7,106 nt of DNA from Candidatus Bipolaricaulota bacterium (GTDB taxonomy: Bacteria > Bipolaricaulota > Bipolaricaulia > UBA7950 > UBA9294). The notes under the pieces are model-generated. The model did not search any database and was not told where the DNA came from. It worked only from the letters and a program-made list of their open reading frames with translations. Positions 1 through 6,709 of the stretch are shown piece by piece (position 1 is the first letter of the stretch; each line of letters begins with the position of its first letter). The position numbers and the translations under genes were made by a program. The stretch spans positions 1-7,106 of the forward strand of contig JAUWOJ010000056.1 in the NCBI GenBank assembly GCA_030612175.1. The letters are read 5' to 3'.

Positions 1-1532
1 TATTGGTAATCGGGCTCCTGGCTTCGGCGGCAGTGGCTGCAACAGCGCAAGAGCCCTTGATCATTGGAACAACCGACCGTGTAACACAGCTCGCGTTCGC
101 GAATAGTTATGACCATTACTCTTGGCACGTCCTGCGGGCGACCACCGATGCACTGATGAAGCTAGATCCAGTTACACTGGAACTCAAGGGAGCGATTGCC
201 GAATCTTGGGATATCTCAAGTGATGGCATGGAGTATACGTTCTACATTCGTCCGGGGATTACGTTCTGGGACGGTGCGCCATGTGACGCAGCTGCTGTCA
301 AGTGGTCACTCGATCGCACAATCCGGCTAGACGGGCCAGAGAGTGGCGTTGGCTTGATCAAGGGAGTTATAGACCATATAGATGTCATCGATCCCTTGAC
401 TGTTAAGATCACTCTTACTATGCCCGACGCGATCTTCCTGCTACGTATGGAAGAGAGCCTGGCCCCGGCGTTAATTTACTCGCCAAAGTCAACCCCTGAA
501 AATGACTTCGCCAACGGTGTTTATGCTGGAACAGGTCCGTACAAGCTCATCGAGCACGTTCCCGATCAGTGGGTCAAATACGAGGCTTATGACGGCTATT
601 ATGGTGAGGCACCAAAGTCGAAGTTCGTCATTGAAAAACTCTATTCCGACGCGGCGGCTCTGCGTGCGGCGATCGAAGCTGGCGATGTTGACTTAGTATT
701 CAGAACCCTCAGCCCGCAGGACATCACGGATCTAGCCAATAACCCGGATGTCGTGCTGAAGTTCTTCCCGCCTAGCCCTGGTGTTCGGTATCTGCTGTTT
801 AACGTGACCCAGCCACCGGTGGACAATCCTCTAGTGCGTCAGGCGATCACCTACGCGGTTGACCGCGGAGCGATCATCGATCAGGTCTTTGAGGGAACCG
901 TAGACCCAATCTACACCATGGTTCCAATGGTCGATCCACCGTTCTTCGGCGCGATTGACGTCTTCCCTGAGCGTGACCTGGCAAAGGTAGTAGAACTGTT
1001 AGCCAAGGCTGGATACAACGCGGATAACCCGCTCTCTCTTAACCTGTGGTACTCTCCGAAGCATTATGGAACGACCGAGGCTGATGTGGCCACCGTCATC
1101 GCGGGAAGTCTGGAAGAGACTGGTGTAATCAACATCTCGATCCAGATGCTCGAGTGGGGAGCCTACACCGAGCGCATGTCCGCCGGTGGATTCGACATGT
1201 ACTTACTCGGCTGGCACCCCGACTACCTGGAGTCCTCTAACTTCCTCGCTCCGTGGACGACTGAGTCGCCAGAAGGGTTGGGGACGTACTTCAACGAGCA
1301 TCCAAACTATGAGGCGTACAAACACATCATGGAGGTCGCGACCACTACTGCCGATGCGGAGAAGAGGTCAAAACTGTACAAGGCGATCCAGATACTGAGC
1401 GTACAGGACGTACCGTGGATTCCGCTGTGGGCGATGACCGATGAGATGGTCATGGCCTGGTTGCCAAACGTCCACGGATGCACGCTCAACATCACCATGG
1501 ATATTCACATCGACCAGATCTGGAAAGACTAG
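1..1532 (+). CDS. ABC transporter substrate-binding protein, family 5 (5'-partial)
   Basis: Extracytoplasmic solute receptor of the SBP_bac_5 family (DppA/OppA-like), which captures peptides, or in some members oligosaccharides or metal chelates, and delivers them to an ABC permease. The reading frame starts at base 3; numbering residues from there, 509 are visible. Residues 1-16 are the hydrophobic end of a signal peptide with an Ala-Thr-Ala/Gln-Glu cleavage site. No basic n-region is present, so the first codon (TTG) is probably internal and the true start lies upstream. No lipobox cysteine is visible, so a soluble periplasmic protein is inferred. The family signature spans about residues 64-103 (SW, DG, YTF, IRPG, FWDG), followed by GTGPYKL (176-182) and NPLVRQAITYAVDR (275-288), both typical of the fold. 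The C-terminus is complete. It is the last gene of its unit, since a terminator follows 22 nt after the stop; any permease genes must be upstream or elsewhere. Family assignment is secure; the ligand cannot be read from sequence. Confidence 0.93.
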   Translation, partial: LVIGLLASAAVAATAQEPLIIGTTDRVTQLAFANSYDHYSWHVLRATTDALMKLDPVTLELKGAIAESWDISSDGMEYTFYIRPGITFWDGAPCDAAAVKWSLDRTIRLDGPESGVGLIKGVIDHIDVIDPLTVKITLTMPDAIFLLRMEESLAPALIYSPKSTPENDFANGVYAGTGPYKLIEHVPDQWVKYEAYDGYYGEAPKSKFVIEKLYSDAAALRAAIEAGDVDLVFRTLSPQDITDLANNPDVVLKFFPPSPGVRYLLFNVTQPPVDNPLVRQAITYAVDRGAIIDQVFEGTVDPIYTMVPMVDPPFFGAIDVFPERDLAKVVELLAKAGYNADNPLSLNLWYSPKHYGTTEADVATVIAGSLEETGVINISIQMLEWGAYTERMSAGGFDMYLLGWHPDYLESSNFLAPWTTESPEGLGTYFNEHPNYEAYKHIMEVATTTADAEKRSKLYKAIQILSVQDVPWIPLWAMTDEMVMAWLPNVHGCTLNITMDIHIDQIWKD

Positions 1533-1554
1533 TTCAAGCACAGATCTTAGATAT

Positions 1555-1579
1555 GGGGCCGAGAAATCGGCCCCTTTTT
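1555..1579 (+). terminator. Rho-independent terminator after the substrate-binding protein gene
   Basis: A perfect 8-bp stem (GGGGCCGA at 1555-1562 with TCGGCCCC at 1567-1574) closes a GAAA tetraloop of the stable GNRA type and is followed directly by five T and then CTT. It begins 22 nt after the upstream stop codon. On the opposite strand the hairpin is not followed by a T-run, so it should act only on + strand transcripts. It separates the transporter unit from the eno cluster. Confidence 0.95.
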
Positions 1580-1602
1580 CTTCCCGTAAGTGCTTCTTCT
1601 TC

Positions 1603-1627
1603 TCGTTGCCTAGCTCGCAAGCAACGA
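1603..1627. repeat. Inverted repeat over the eno promoter (candidate operator)
   Basis: TCGTTGC (1603-1609) and GCAACGA (1621-1627) are perfect 7-bp inverted arms separated by 11 nt, with arm centres 18 bp apart, close to two helical turns. The left arm contains the first four bases of the -35 box and the right arm ends one base before the -10 box. Because it lies upstream of the expected transcription start, it would work as DNA (a dimeric regulator site), not as an RNA hairpin. A chance match of this size in such an interval is not negligible, so the operator role is inference. Confidence 0.4.
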
Positions 1628-1634
1628 CTATACT
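1606..1634 (+). promoter_or_regulatory. sigma70-type promoter for the eno-ftsB-dnaE-yvcK cluster
   Basis: A -35 element TTGCCT (1606-1611; consensus TTGACA, four of six match) and a -10 element TATACT (1629-1634; consensus TATAAT, five of six match) are separated by exactly 17 bp, the optimal spacing. The start of transcription is expected near 1641, leaving a leader of only about 25 nt before the eno ATG. That is too short for a riboswitch or attenuator. There is no extended -10 TG. It is placed right after the terminator of the previous gene, where a promoter is needed. Confidence 0.8.
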
Positions 1635-1655
1635 CGTAAAATGAGAAGATGATCT

Positions 1656-1661
1656 AGGAGG
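1656..1661 (+). promoter_or_regulatory. Ribosome binding site of eno
   Basis: A full consensus AGGAGG stands 4 nt before the ATG at 1666. The match is strong, as expected for a highly expressed glycolytic gene, and it settles the start codon. Confidence 0.85.
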
Positions 1662-1665
1662 AATA

Positions 1666-2943
1666 ATGCTACAGATTAAAGATATCATGGCCCGTGAGAT
1701 CATCGACTCGCGCGGAAATCCAACAGTTGAAGTCGATGTTATCCTAGAAGACGGTATCTTTGGTCGAGCAGCAATTCCATCAGGCGCGTCATTAGGCAAA
1801 CACGAGGCGTTGGAGCTACGGGACAATGACAAGAAGAGATTCCACGGACGAGGAGTGACCAAAGCAGTGGAGAATGTTATCCAAGAGATCGCCCCCGCTC
1901 TAATCGGCCACGATGCGCTCGCTCAGGAGAAGATTGACCAAACCCTAATCGAGCTCGACGGAACAAAGAACAAAACCCGCTTAGGAGCAAACGCCATTTT
2001 AGGAGTATCTCTAGCAACGGCACGAGCAGCCGCGGAAAGCCTTGATCTTCCTCTGTTCCGTTATCTTGCCGGAGCGTGTGCGCCTTTACTTCCCCTCCCT
2101 CAAATGAATGTACTTAATGGTGGGGCGCACGCAGATAACAACGTTGATATCCAAGAATTCATGCTGATTCCTATTGGGGCCAAAACGATTCATGCAGCGG
2201 TAAGATCCTGCTCCGAGGTCTTCCACACCCTTAAAGAAGTGCTAAGAGAAAGAGGGTTGGCAACGGCAGTCGGTGACGAAGGCGGATTCGCTCCCGACCT
2301 CAAAGACAACAAGGAAGCCTTAGAGCTACTTGTCATGGCCATCGAGAAGAGCGGTTACCGCCCAGGAGAGGACATTGCCCTAGCAATCGATGCCGCGGCA
2401 AACAGCTTCTACAGCAATACCTACAGCTTCACAATCGATGGAACTACACATCGGCTATCGGCCGCGGACCTGGTCGAAGTATACAAGAACTGGATCGCAG
2501 CCTACCCGATCGTCTCCATTGAAGATGGCCTCGCGGAAGAAGACGATGCAGGCTGGAAACTTGCTACAAGAGAACTCGGCAATAGGATCCAAATCGTAGG
2601 CGACGATAACTTCGTCACTAATCCACAGCGCCTTATGCATGGGATCAAAGAGAAAATTGCAAACTCAATCTTGATTAAACTAAACCAAATCGGGACACTA
2701 TCGGAAACTCTTGCTACAATGAGAATGGCTCACTTCGCTGGTTATACTTGTGTTGTCTCTCATCGCTCCGGAGAAACCGAGGATACATCAATTGCTGACC
2801 TCGCCACTGGAACAGCATGTGGGCAGATCAAGAGCGGATCAATCTCACGCAGTGAACGCGTGGCAAAGTACAACCGCCTGCTGCGAATCGAGGAGGAATA
2901 CGAGCTAGAACTAGCTACTTGGCCGGAGAGATTCCACGCATAA
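1666..2943 (+). CDS. eno: Enolase (phosphopyruvate hydratase)
   Basis: Cytoplasmic glycolytic enzyme interconverting 2-phosphoglycerate and phosphoenolpyruvate, with two Mg2+ ions. The 425 residues match the usual bacterial length and the whole sequence aligns by eye. Visible active-site residues are: the mobile loop SGAS (39-42, Ser42 being the second-metal ligand), His155 and Glu164 in the HADNNVDIQEF block, the catalytic acid Glu205 in GDEGG, metal ligands Asp242, Glu286 (SIEDG) and Asp313 (GDDNF), the catalytic base Lys338 (ILIKLNQIGT), His366-Arg367-Ser368 (SHRSGETEDT), and Lys389 in GQIKSG. All are present, so the enzyme should be active. Small oddities are Leu43 where the loop normally has Thr (SGASTG) and Asn315 where Leu is common (GDDLFVTN). 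It is the first gene of the cluster, behind a strong promoter and ribosome binding site; the FtsB-like gene follows after 38 nt, as in the eno-ftsB pair of Proteobacteria. Confidence 0.98.
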   Translation: MLQIKDIMAREIIDSRGNPTVEVDVILEDGIFGRAAIPSGASLGKHEALELRDNDKKRFHGRGVTKAVENVIQEIAPALIGHDALAQEKIDQTLIELDGTKNKTRLGANAILGVSLATARAAAESLDLPLFRYLAGACAPLLPLPQMNVLNGGAHADNNVDIQEFMLIPIGAKTIHAAVRSCSEVFHTLKEVLRERGLATAVGDEGGFAPDLKDNKEALELLVMAIEKSGYRPGEDIALAIDAAANSFYSNTYSFTIDGTTHRLSAADLVEVYKNWIAAYPIVSIEDGLAEEDDAGWKLATRELGNRIQIVGDDNFVTNPQRLMHGIKEKIANSILIKLNQIGTLSETLATMRMAHFAGYTCVVSHRSGETEDTSIADLATGTACGQIKSGSISRSERVAKYNRLLRIEEEYELELATWPERFHA

Positions 2944-2965
2944 CCAGCGGGAGACAAGGGAATAC

Positions 2966-2970
2966 GGAGG
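2966..2970 (+). promoter_or_regulatory. Ribosome binding site of the FtsB-like gene
   Basis: GGAGG lies 11 nt before the ATG at 2982, a slightly long but workable spacing. It supports 2982 over the in-frame ATG at 2919, which would lie inside eno, and over the ATG at 3033, which has no purine-rich stretch in front of it and would remove the cytoplasmic tail. Confidence 0.65.
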
Positions 2971-2981
2971 CCGCAGCGCTT

Positions 2982-3290
2982 ATGATTGGGGTTCAGGCGA
3001 CAAGAAGGACAATAAGATGGGGCCGAACCCACATGATACTCTGGATAAGCCTTGTAATGCTTGGCTTGCTCTTCTCTCTCTACACTATTCGTTTTCTCGA
3101 AATCCGCAGGCTTAACCACGATCTGGCTACGCTGAAATCGGAAGAAACTCTTGTCTTTACTATGCAACAAGAGCTACGATCGAGACTCGCGCTAAAGGAT
3201 GATCCAGCCACCATTGAATTATCGGCACGCGAACAGCTTGGCTTGATAAAACCGGGGGAAGAGAAAGTCATCTTTATCAAAGGAGAGTAG
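2982..3290 (+). CDS. ftsB: FtsB/DivIC-family septum formation initiator protein
   Basis: Small bitopic division protein of the FtsB/DivIC family, which forms a complex with FtsL and FtsQ/DivIB and helps activate septal wall synthesis. With the start at 2982 it has 102 residues, typical for the family. A basic cytoplasmic tail (residues 1-17, five Arg) precedes one transmembrane helix at about 18-36. A charged coiled-coil stretch follows at about 38-72, then the family C-terminal block DP (74-75), IELSAREQLGLIKPGE (78-93) and VIFI (96-99). The basic tail gives an N-in topology with the coiled coil outside the membrane. An in-frame start at 2919 would add 21 residues and overlap eno, but it is less likely. 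The neighbour eno supports ftsB; DivIC is the equivalent name in Firmicutes, and sequence alone does not separate the two. FtsL is less likely given the AREQLGL block. Confidence 0.85.
   Translation: MIGVQATRRTIRWGRTHMILWISLVMLGLLFSLYTIRFLEIRRLNHDLATLKSEETLVFTMQQELRSRLALKDDPATIELSAREQLGLIKPGEEKVIFIKGE
3279..3287 (+). promoter_or_regulatory. Ribosome binding site of dnaE, inside the end of the FtsB-like gene
   Basis: AAAGGAGAG overlaps the last codons of the upstream gene and lies about 10 nt before the TTG at 3296. Ribosomes finishing the upstream gene would reach this site, so translational coupling is likely. Confidence 0.7.
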
Positions 3291-3295
3291 CCAGC

Positions 3296-6200
3296 TTGTC
3301 GGGGAAATTCGTACATCTACATACTCACTCGGAGTACAGCATCCTTGATTCTTCCTGTAGAATCGCTGGGCTCATCAACCGCGCCACAGAATGTGGAATG
3401 GATTCGCTTGCTCTCACCGATCACGGAGTGATGAGCGGCGCGATCAAGTTTTACCGTGAGGCCAAGAAACAAGGTATCAAGCCAATAATTGGTTGTGAGG
3501 TCTACCTTGCTCCAGGAGACAGGCGCGAACGCAAGGTAAGAGATGGCCAAAAGTACTTCCACTTGGTACTGCTTGCGTCAGACGCCCAGGGCTACAAGAA
3601 CTTAGTACGCCTCGTAAGCCTTGGCCACACTGAGGGGTTCTACTACAAACCGCGCGTCGACAAAGAGCTATTGCGGGAATACCATACTGGTCTTATCGCT
3701 CTTTCCGCGTGCGAAAGTGGAGAGATTCCTCGCCTTCTCACCGCTGGTCAAGAGAAGAAAGCTATTGCTGTAGCACAGGAATACAGTCAGATCTTTGGAG
3801 AGGACAACTTCTATATTGAACTTCAAGACCACGGAACCAAGGAAGGAAGATCACTGAAGCAACAACTTCAAACGCTCGCCCACGAACTTGAGCTTCCTGT
3901 TGTCGCCACGAACGATATTCATTATCTGTCTAAAGAAGATTCTCTCGCCCACGAGGTACTGCTAAACGTCAGAGCAAATAAGAAACTCGCTGATTCCAAC
4001 CACCTGAGCTTCGATGGCGATGGCTATCACTTCCGTGCTCACGAAGAGATGGCGAAGCTGTTTTCCGATGTCCCTGAAGCAATTGAGAATACACAAGTCA
4101 TCGCCGCGCGCTGCAACCTCGAGCTCGAATTTGGCGCAACGATGATCCCTCCTTTCGAGCTTACGGCCGAGGAAGGGAATCCAGATGAATACCTGCGAAC
4201 CTTGGCTTACAAAGGGGCAGAGAGATACTTTGAAACAATCACCAATACGGTAAGGGAACGGCTTGACTACGAGCTCGACGTGATAAAACAGATGAACTAC
4301 GCCACCTACTTCCTAATAGTATGGGATTTTGTGCGCTTCGCTCGCAAGCAGCACATCCCGGTTGGCCCTGGCCGCGGCTCAGCGGCTGGAAGCCTCGTCT
4401 CTTACTGTACTGAGATCACTCGCGTCAATCCGCTGAAATACAATCTGATCTTTGAACGGTTTCTCAATCCGGCCCGGATAAGCATGCCAGATTTTGACAT
4501 CGACTTTTGCGTCAACGGTCGAGATCAAGTAATTGACTACGTGCGAGATAAATACGGGGACGATAGAACAACACAGATTGCCACATACGATCGCATGGCC
4601 GCCCGCAGTGTGGTGCGAGACGTTGGACGTGTTCTCGGCGTTTCTTACGGCACAACAGACCGACTGGCCAAGATGATTCCCCCTGGTTACAAATTGGAGA
4701 CCGCGGTCGCGGAAGTAGCGGAACTGAAAACACTGTACAAAACAGACGAAACTACAAAGAAAATCGTCGATATCGGCCAACGCCTCGAAGGGCTAACTCG
4801 TAATACCTCCACTCACGCCGCCGGGGTTGTAATCTCTGCCGATCCACTGACCAACCATGTCCCGCTCCTGCGCCTAAGCGGAGGAGAAATCGTGACGCAG
4901 TTCGACATGACGGATGTAGAAGCGATCGGTCTACTAAAATTCGACTTCTTAGGGCTGCGCAACCTTACCCTAATCGACGAAACCTGCAAATCCATACGCG
5001 ACCATGATGGAATTGAAATAGATATCGAATCGCTGCCACTCGACAACAAGGAGACATTCCAGTTGATCCAAGCGGGAAAAACGGCGGGGATTTTTCAACT
5101 TGAGAGTTCAGGAATGACCAACCTTATCAAGCGTGTTCAACCAAAGCGCTTTGAAGACCTGGTTGCTCTGCTTGCCCTACATCGTCCGGGTCCACTAGAA
5201 AGTGGAATGGCAGATGACTACGTCGAACGACGCAACGGTCGCCAGCAAGCTACCTATCCTCATTCAAGTCTACAGGAAGTACTCGAGGAGACCTACGGCC
5301 TCCCAATTTACCAGGATCAGATAATGCTAATGGCTCAAAAACTGGCCGGTTTCTCCCTTTCCGAGGCAGATGTCTTGAGAAAGGCAATGGGAAAGAAGAA
5401 CAAGGCCATGATGAGAGGCCTGAAGAAGAAGTTCATCGGCGGCTGCCAGGCAAACGGCATCTCTGGAGAACTGGCAATACAGAGTTTCAGTGATATGGAG
5501 AAGTTCTCTCGCTACGGCTTCAACAAATCACACGCAACCGCCTACGCGTTCATCTCTTACTGGACCGCTTACCTAAAAACCCATTACCCTACCCACTTCA
5601 TGGCAAGCCTGCTTACCAGCACGCAAGGAAACCTGGACAAAATCGCCGAGTACATCAGTAGGTGCCGCAAGATGGGGATTGATGTCCTCCCGCCCGATAT
5701 CAATGAGAGCAAAAGTAGCTTCACCCCCATAAGCAAAGACCGAATCCGTTTTGGGCTAACAGCAATCAAACATGTCGGTAGCGGAGCGATTGCATCTATC
5801 CTTGCCGTTAGAGGCAATGGATTCGAGTCACTCTCCGACTTCTGCCGCCGCATTGGTGGAGAAAACATTGACAGAGAAACACTAGAGGCGCTAATCAAAA
5901 CAGGAGCTTTTGACAGCTTTGGAGCAGCCCGCAAGGGATTGTTACTCTTCCTTCCAGAGGGATTAGAGCTAATGCAGATTGCCCGGCGTGAACGACAAAG
6001 TGGGCAGCAATCGTTCTTTGGCAATGATGCAGAATCCACACCGGAGATCTCCAAAGAGGAGTTCTCACAACAAGAACGCTTGGGCTTCGAGCGAGAGTTG
6101 CTTGGCCTCTACGTTAGTGCTCATCCGCTTGATGAGCATCGAGAAGTTCTCTCCAATTACTATGTGCCCCTGACTCAACTCTTATCGATCAAGCAAGGAG

Positions 6201-6709
6201 AGCGGGTTACCGTAGGTGGAAGAGTAAAGAAACTGCGAAAAATCCCAACAAAAAATGGCGGCCAAATGGCCTTCCTTTCGCTGGAAGACGGGATCACAGA
6301 GGCAGAGATTACGGTCTTTCCTAAGCTGCTAGAATCCGATCCGTTCTTGCTTGACGAGGATCAGCTCATTGGCCTTTGCCTTAGCGCGGGCAGTAGAAAT
6401 GGACAGATAAACCTGATAGCGGAAAAAGTCTTCCCTCTTGATGAGATCACAGAGAAAAGACAGGTCTCTCTGGTGATCACCCTGACAGACGACAGGATAA
6501 CCCAGAAAAGACTGGACAAGATCTCCGACATTCTGAAGCTACATGTCGGACAAAGCCCCCTTACATTTCACATTCAGGATGAAAGTGGAGACATTGAAGT
6601 GATTACAGGAGGAGAATACCGGGTCAATCCGTGTGAAGAGTTGAAGGCTTCTCTGGAGCAGATTGTTGATAAAGGAAATGTTCTGCTGTTAACAGAGGAT
6701 AGAAATTGA
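3296..6709 (+). CDS. dnaE: DNA polymerase III alpha subunit (DnaE1-type replicative polymerase)
   Basis: Catalytic subunit of the replicative polymerase, of the C-family. It has 1137 residues, close to the usual ~1160, with no intein or frameshift. Domain order is normal: PHP domain (about 5-280), palm with GPGRGSAAGSLVSYC (357-371) and catalytic aspartates Asp401 and Asp403 in PDFDIDF plus Asp550 in KFDFLGL, thumb and fingers with RYGFNKSHATAYA (739-751), tandem helix-hairpin-helix region (about 815-875), a beta-clamp binding motif QQSFF (904-908), an OB fold (about 970-1045) and a C-terminal domain. In the PHP domain all nine expected metal ligands are present (His9, His11, Asp18, His43, Glu68, His89, Cys139, Asp207, His209), so intrinsic 3'-5' proofreading is predicted. 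The start is TTG, chosen because it follows a good ribosome binding site and gives the usual short lead into the HLHTHSEYS motif. It starts 5 nt after the previous stop and overlaps the next gene by 4 nt. Confidence 0.98.
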   Translation: MSGKFVHLHTHSEYSILDSSCRIAGLINRATECGMDSLALTDHGVMSGAIKFYREAKKQGIKPIIGCEVYLAPGDRRERKVRDGQKYFHLVLLASDAQGYKNLVRLVSLGHTEGFYYKPRVDKELLREYHTGLIALSACESGEIPRLLTAGQEKKAIAVAQEYSQIFGEDNFYIELQDHGTKEGRSLKQQLQTLAHELELPVVATNDIHYLSKEDSLAHEVLLNVRANKKLADSNHLSFDGDGYHFRAHEEMAKLFSDVPEAIENTQVIAARCNLELEFGATMIPPFELTAEEGNPDEYLRTLAYKGAERYFETITNTVRERLDYELDVIKQMNYATYFLIVWDFVRFARKQHIPVGPGRGSAAGSLVSYCTEITRVNPLKYNLIFERFLNPARISMPDFDIDFCVNGRDQVIDYVRDKYGDDRTTQIATYDRMAARSVVRDVGRVLGVSYGTTDRLAKMIPPGYKLETAVAEVAELKTLYKTDETTKKIVDIGQRLEGLTRNTSTHAAGVVISADPLTNHVPLLRLSGGEIVTQFDMTDVEAIGLLKFDFLGLRNLTLIDETCKSIRDHDGIEIDIESLPLDNKETFQLIQAGKTAGIFQLESSGMTNLIKRVQPKRFEDLVALLALHRPGPLESGMADDYVERRNGRQQATYPHSSLQEVLEETYGLPIYQDQIMLMAQKLAGFSLSEADVLRKAMGKKNKAMMRGLKKKFIGGCQANGISGELAIQSFSDMEKFSRYGFNKSHATAYAFISYWTAYLKTHYPTHFMASLLTSTQGNLDKIAEYISRCRKMGIDVLPPDINESKSSFTPISKDRIRFGLTAIKHVGSGAIASILAVRGNGFESLSDFCRRIGGENIDRETLEALIKTGAFDSFGAARKGLLLFLPEGLELMQIARRERQSGQQSFFGNDAESTPEISKEEFSQQERLGFERELLGLYVSAHPLDEHREVLSNYYVPLTQLLSIKQGERVTVGGRVKKLRKIPTKNGGQMAFLSLEDGITEAEITVFPKLLESDPFLLDEDQLIGLCLSAGSRNGQINLIAEKVFPLDEITEKRQVSLVITLTDDRITQKRLDKISDILKLHVGQSPLTFHIQDESGDIEVITGGEYRVNPCEELKASLEQIVDKGNVLLLTEDRN
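6694..6699 (+). promoter_or_regulatory. Ribosome binding site of the yvcK-like gene, inside the end of dnaE
   Basis: AGAGGA lies 6 nt before the TTG at 6706, within the last codons of dnaE. This good spacing is the main nucleotide evidence for the overlapping TTG start. Confidence 0.6.

Noticed and set aside
3..5. TTG as the true start of the substrate-binding protein
   Set aside because: The resulting signal peptide would have no Lys or Arg before its hydrophobic core and no ribosome binding site can be seen, so the gene most likely begins upstream of the window.
1514..1523. Ten-base perfect palindrome CCAGATCTGG
   Set aside because: It lies within the last codons of the substrate-binding protein gene, is short, and has no partner copy in a regulatory position.
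1533..1665. Riboswitch or small RNA in the intergenic region before eno
   Set aside because: The terminator and promoter use most of the 133 nt, and the expected leader is only about 25 nt.
1368..1862. Minus-strand open frame of 164 codons crossing the intergenic region
   Set aside because: It runs antisense to two well-supported genes and through the terminator and promoter, and its translation resembles no family I know.
2919..2981. Earlier in-frame ATG for the FtsB-like gene, overlapping the end of eno
   Set aside because: The start at 2982 has its own GGAGG and gives the usual family length; the 21 extra residues do not look like part of the family.
3052..3086. Possible internal promoter in the FtsB-like gene (TTG-containing hexamers before TACACT)
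   Set aside because: Candidate -35 hexamers are 9, 14 or 23 bp from the -10-like hexamer, none near the required 16-18 bp.
5584..6054. Minus-strand open frame of 156 codons inside dnaE
   Set aside because: It is antisense to the conserved fingers and helix-hairpin-helix region of dnaE and its Ser/Leu/Pro-rich translation is typical of a shadow frame.
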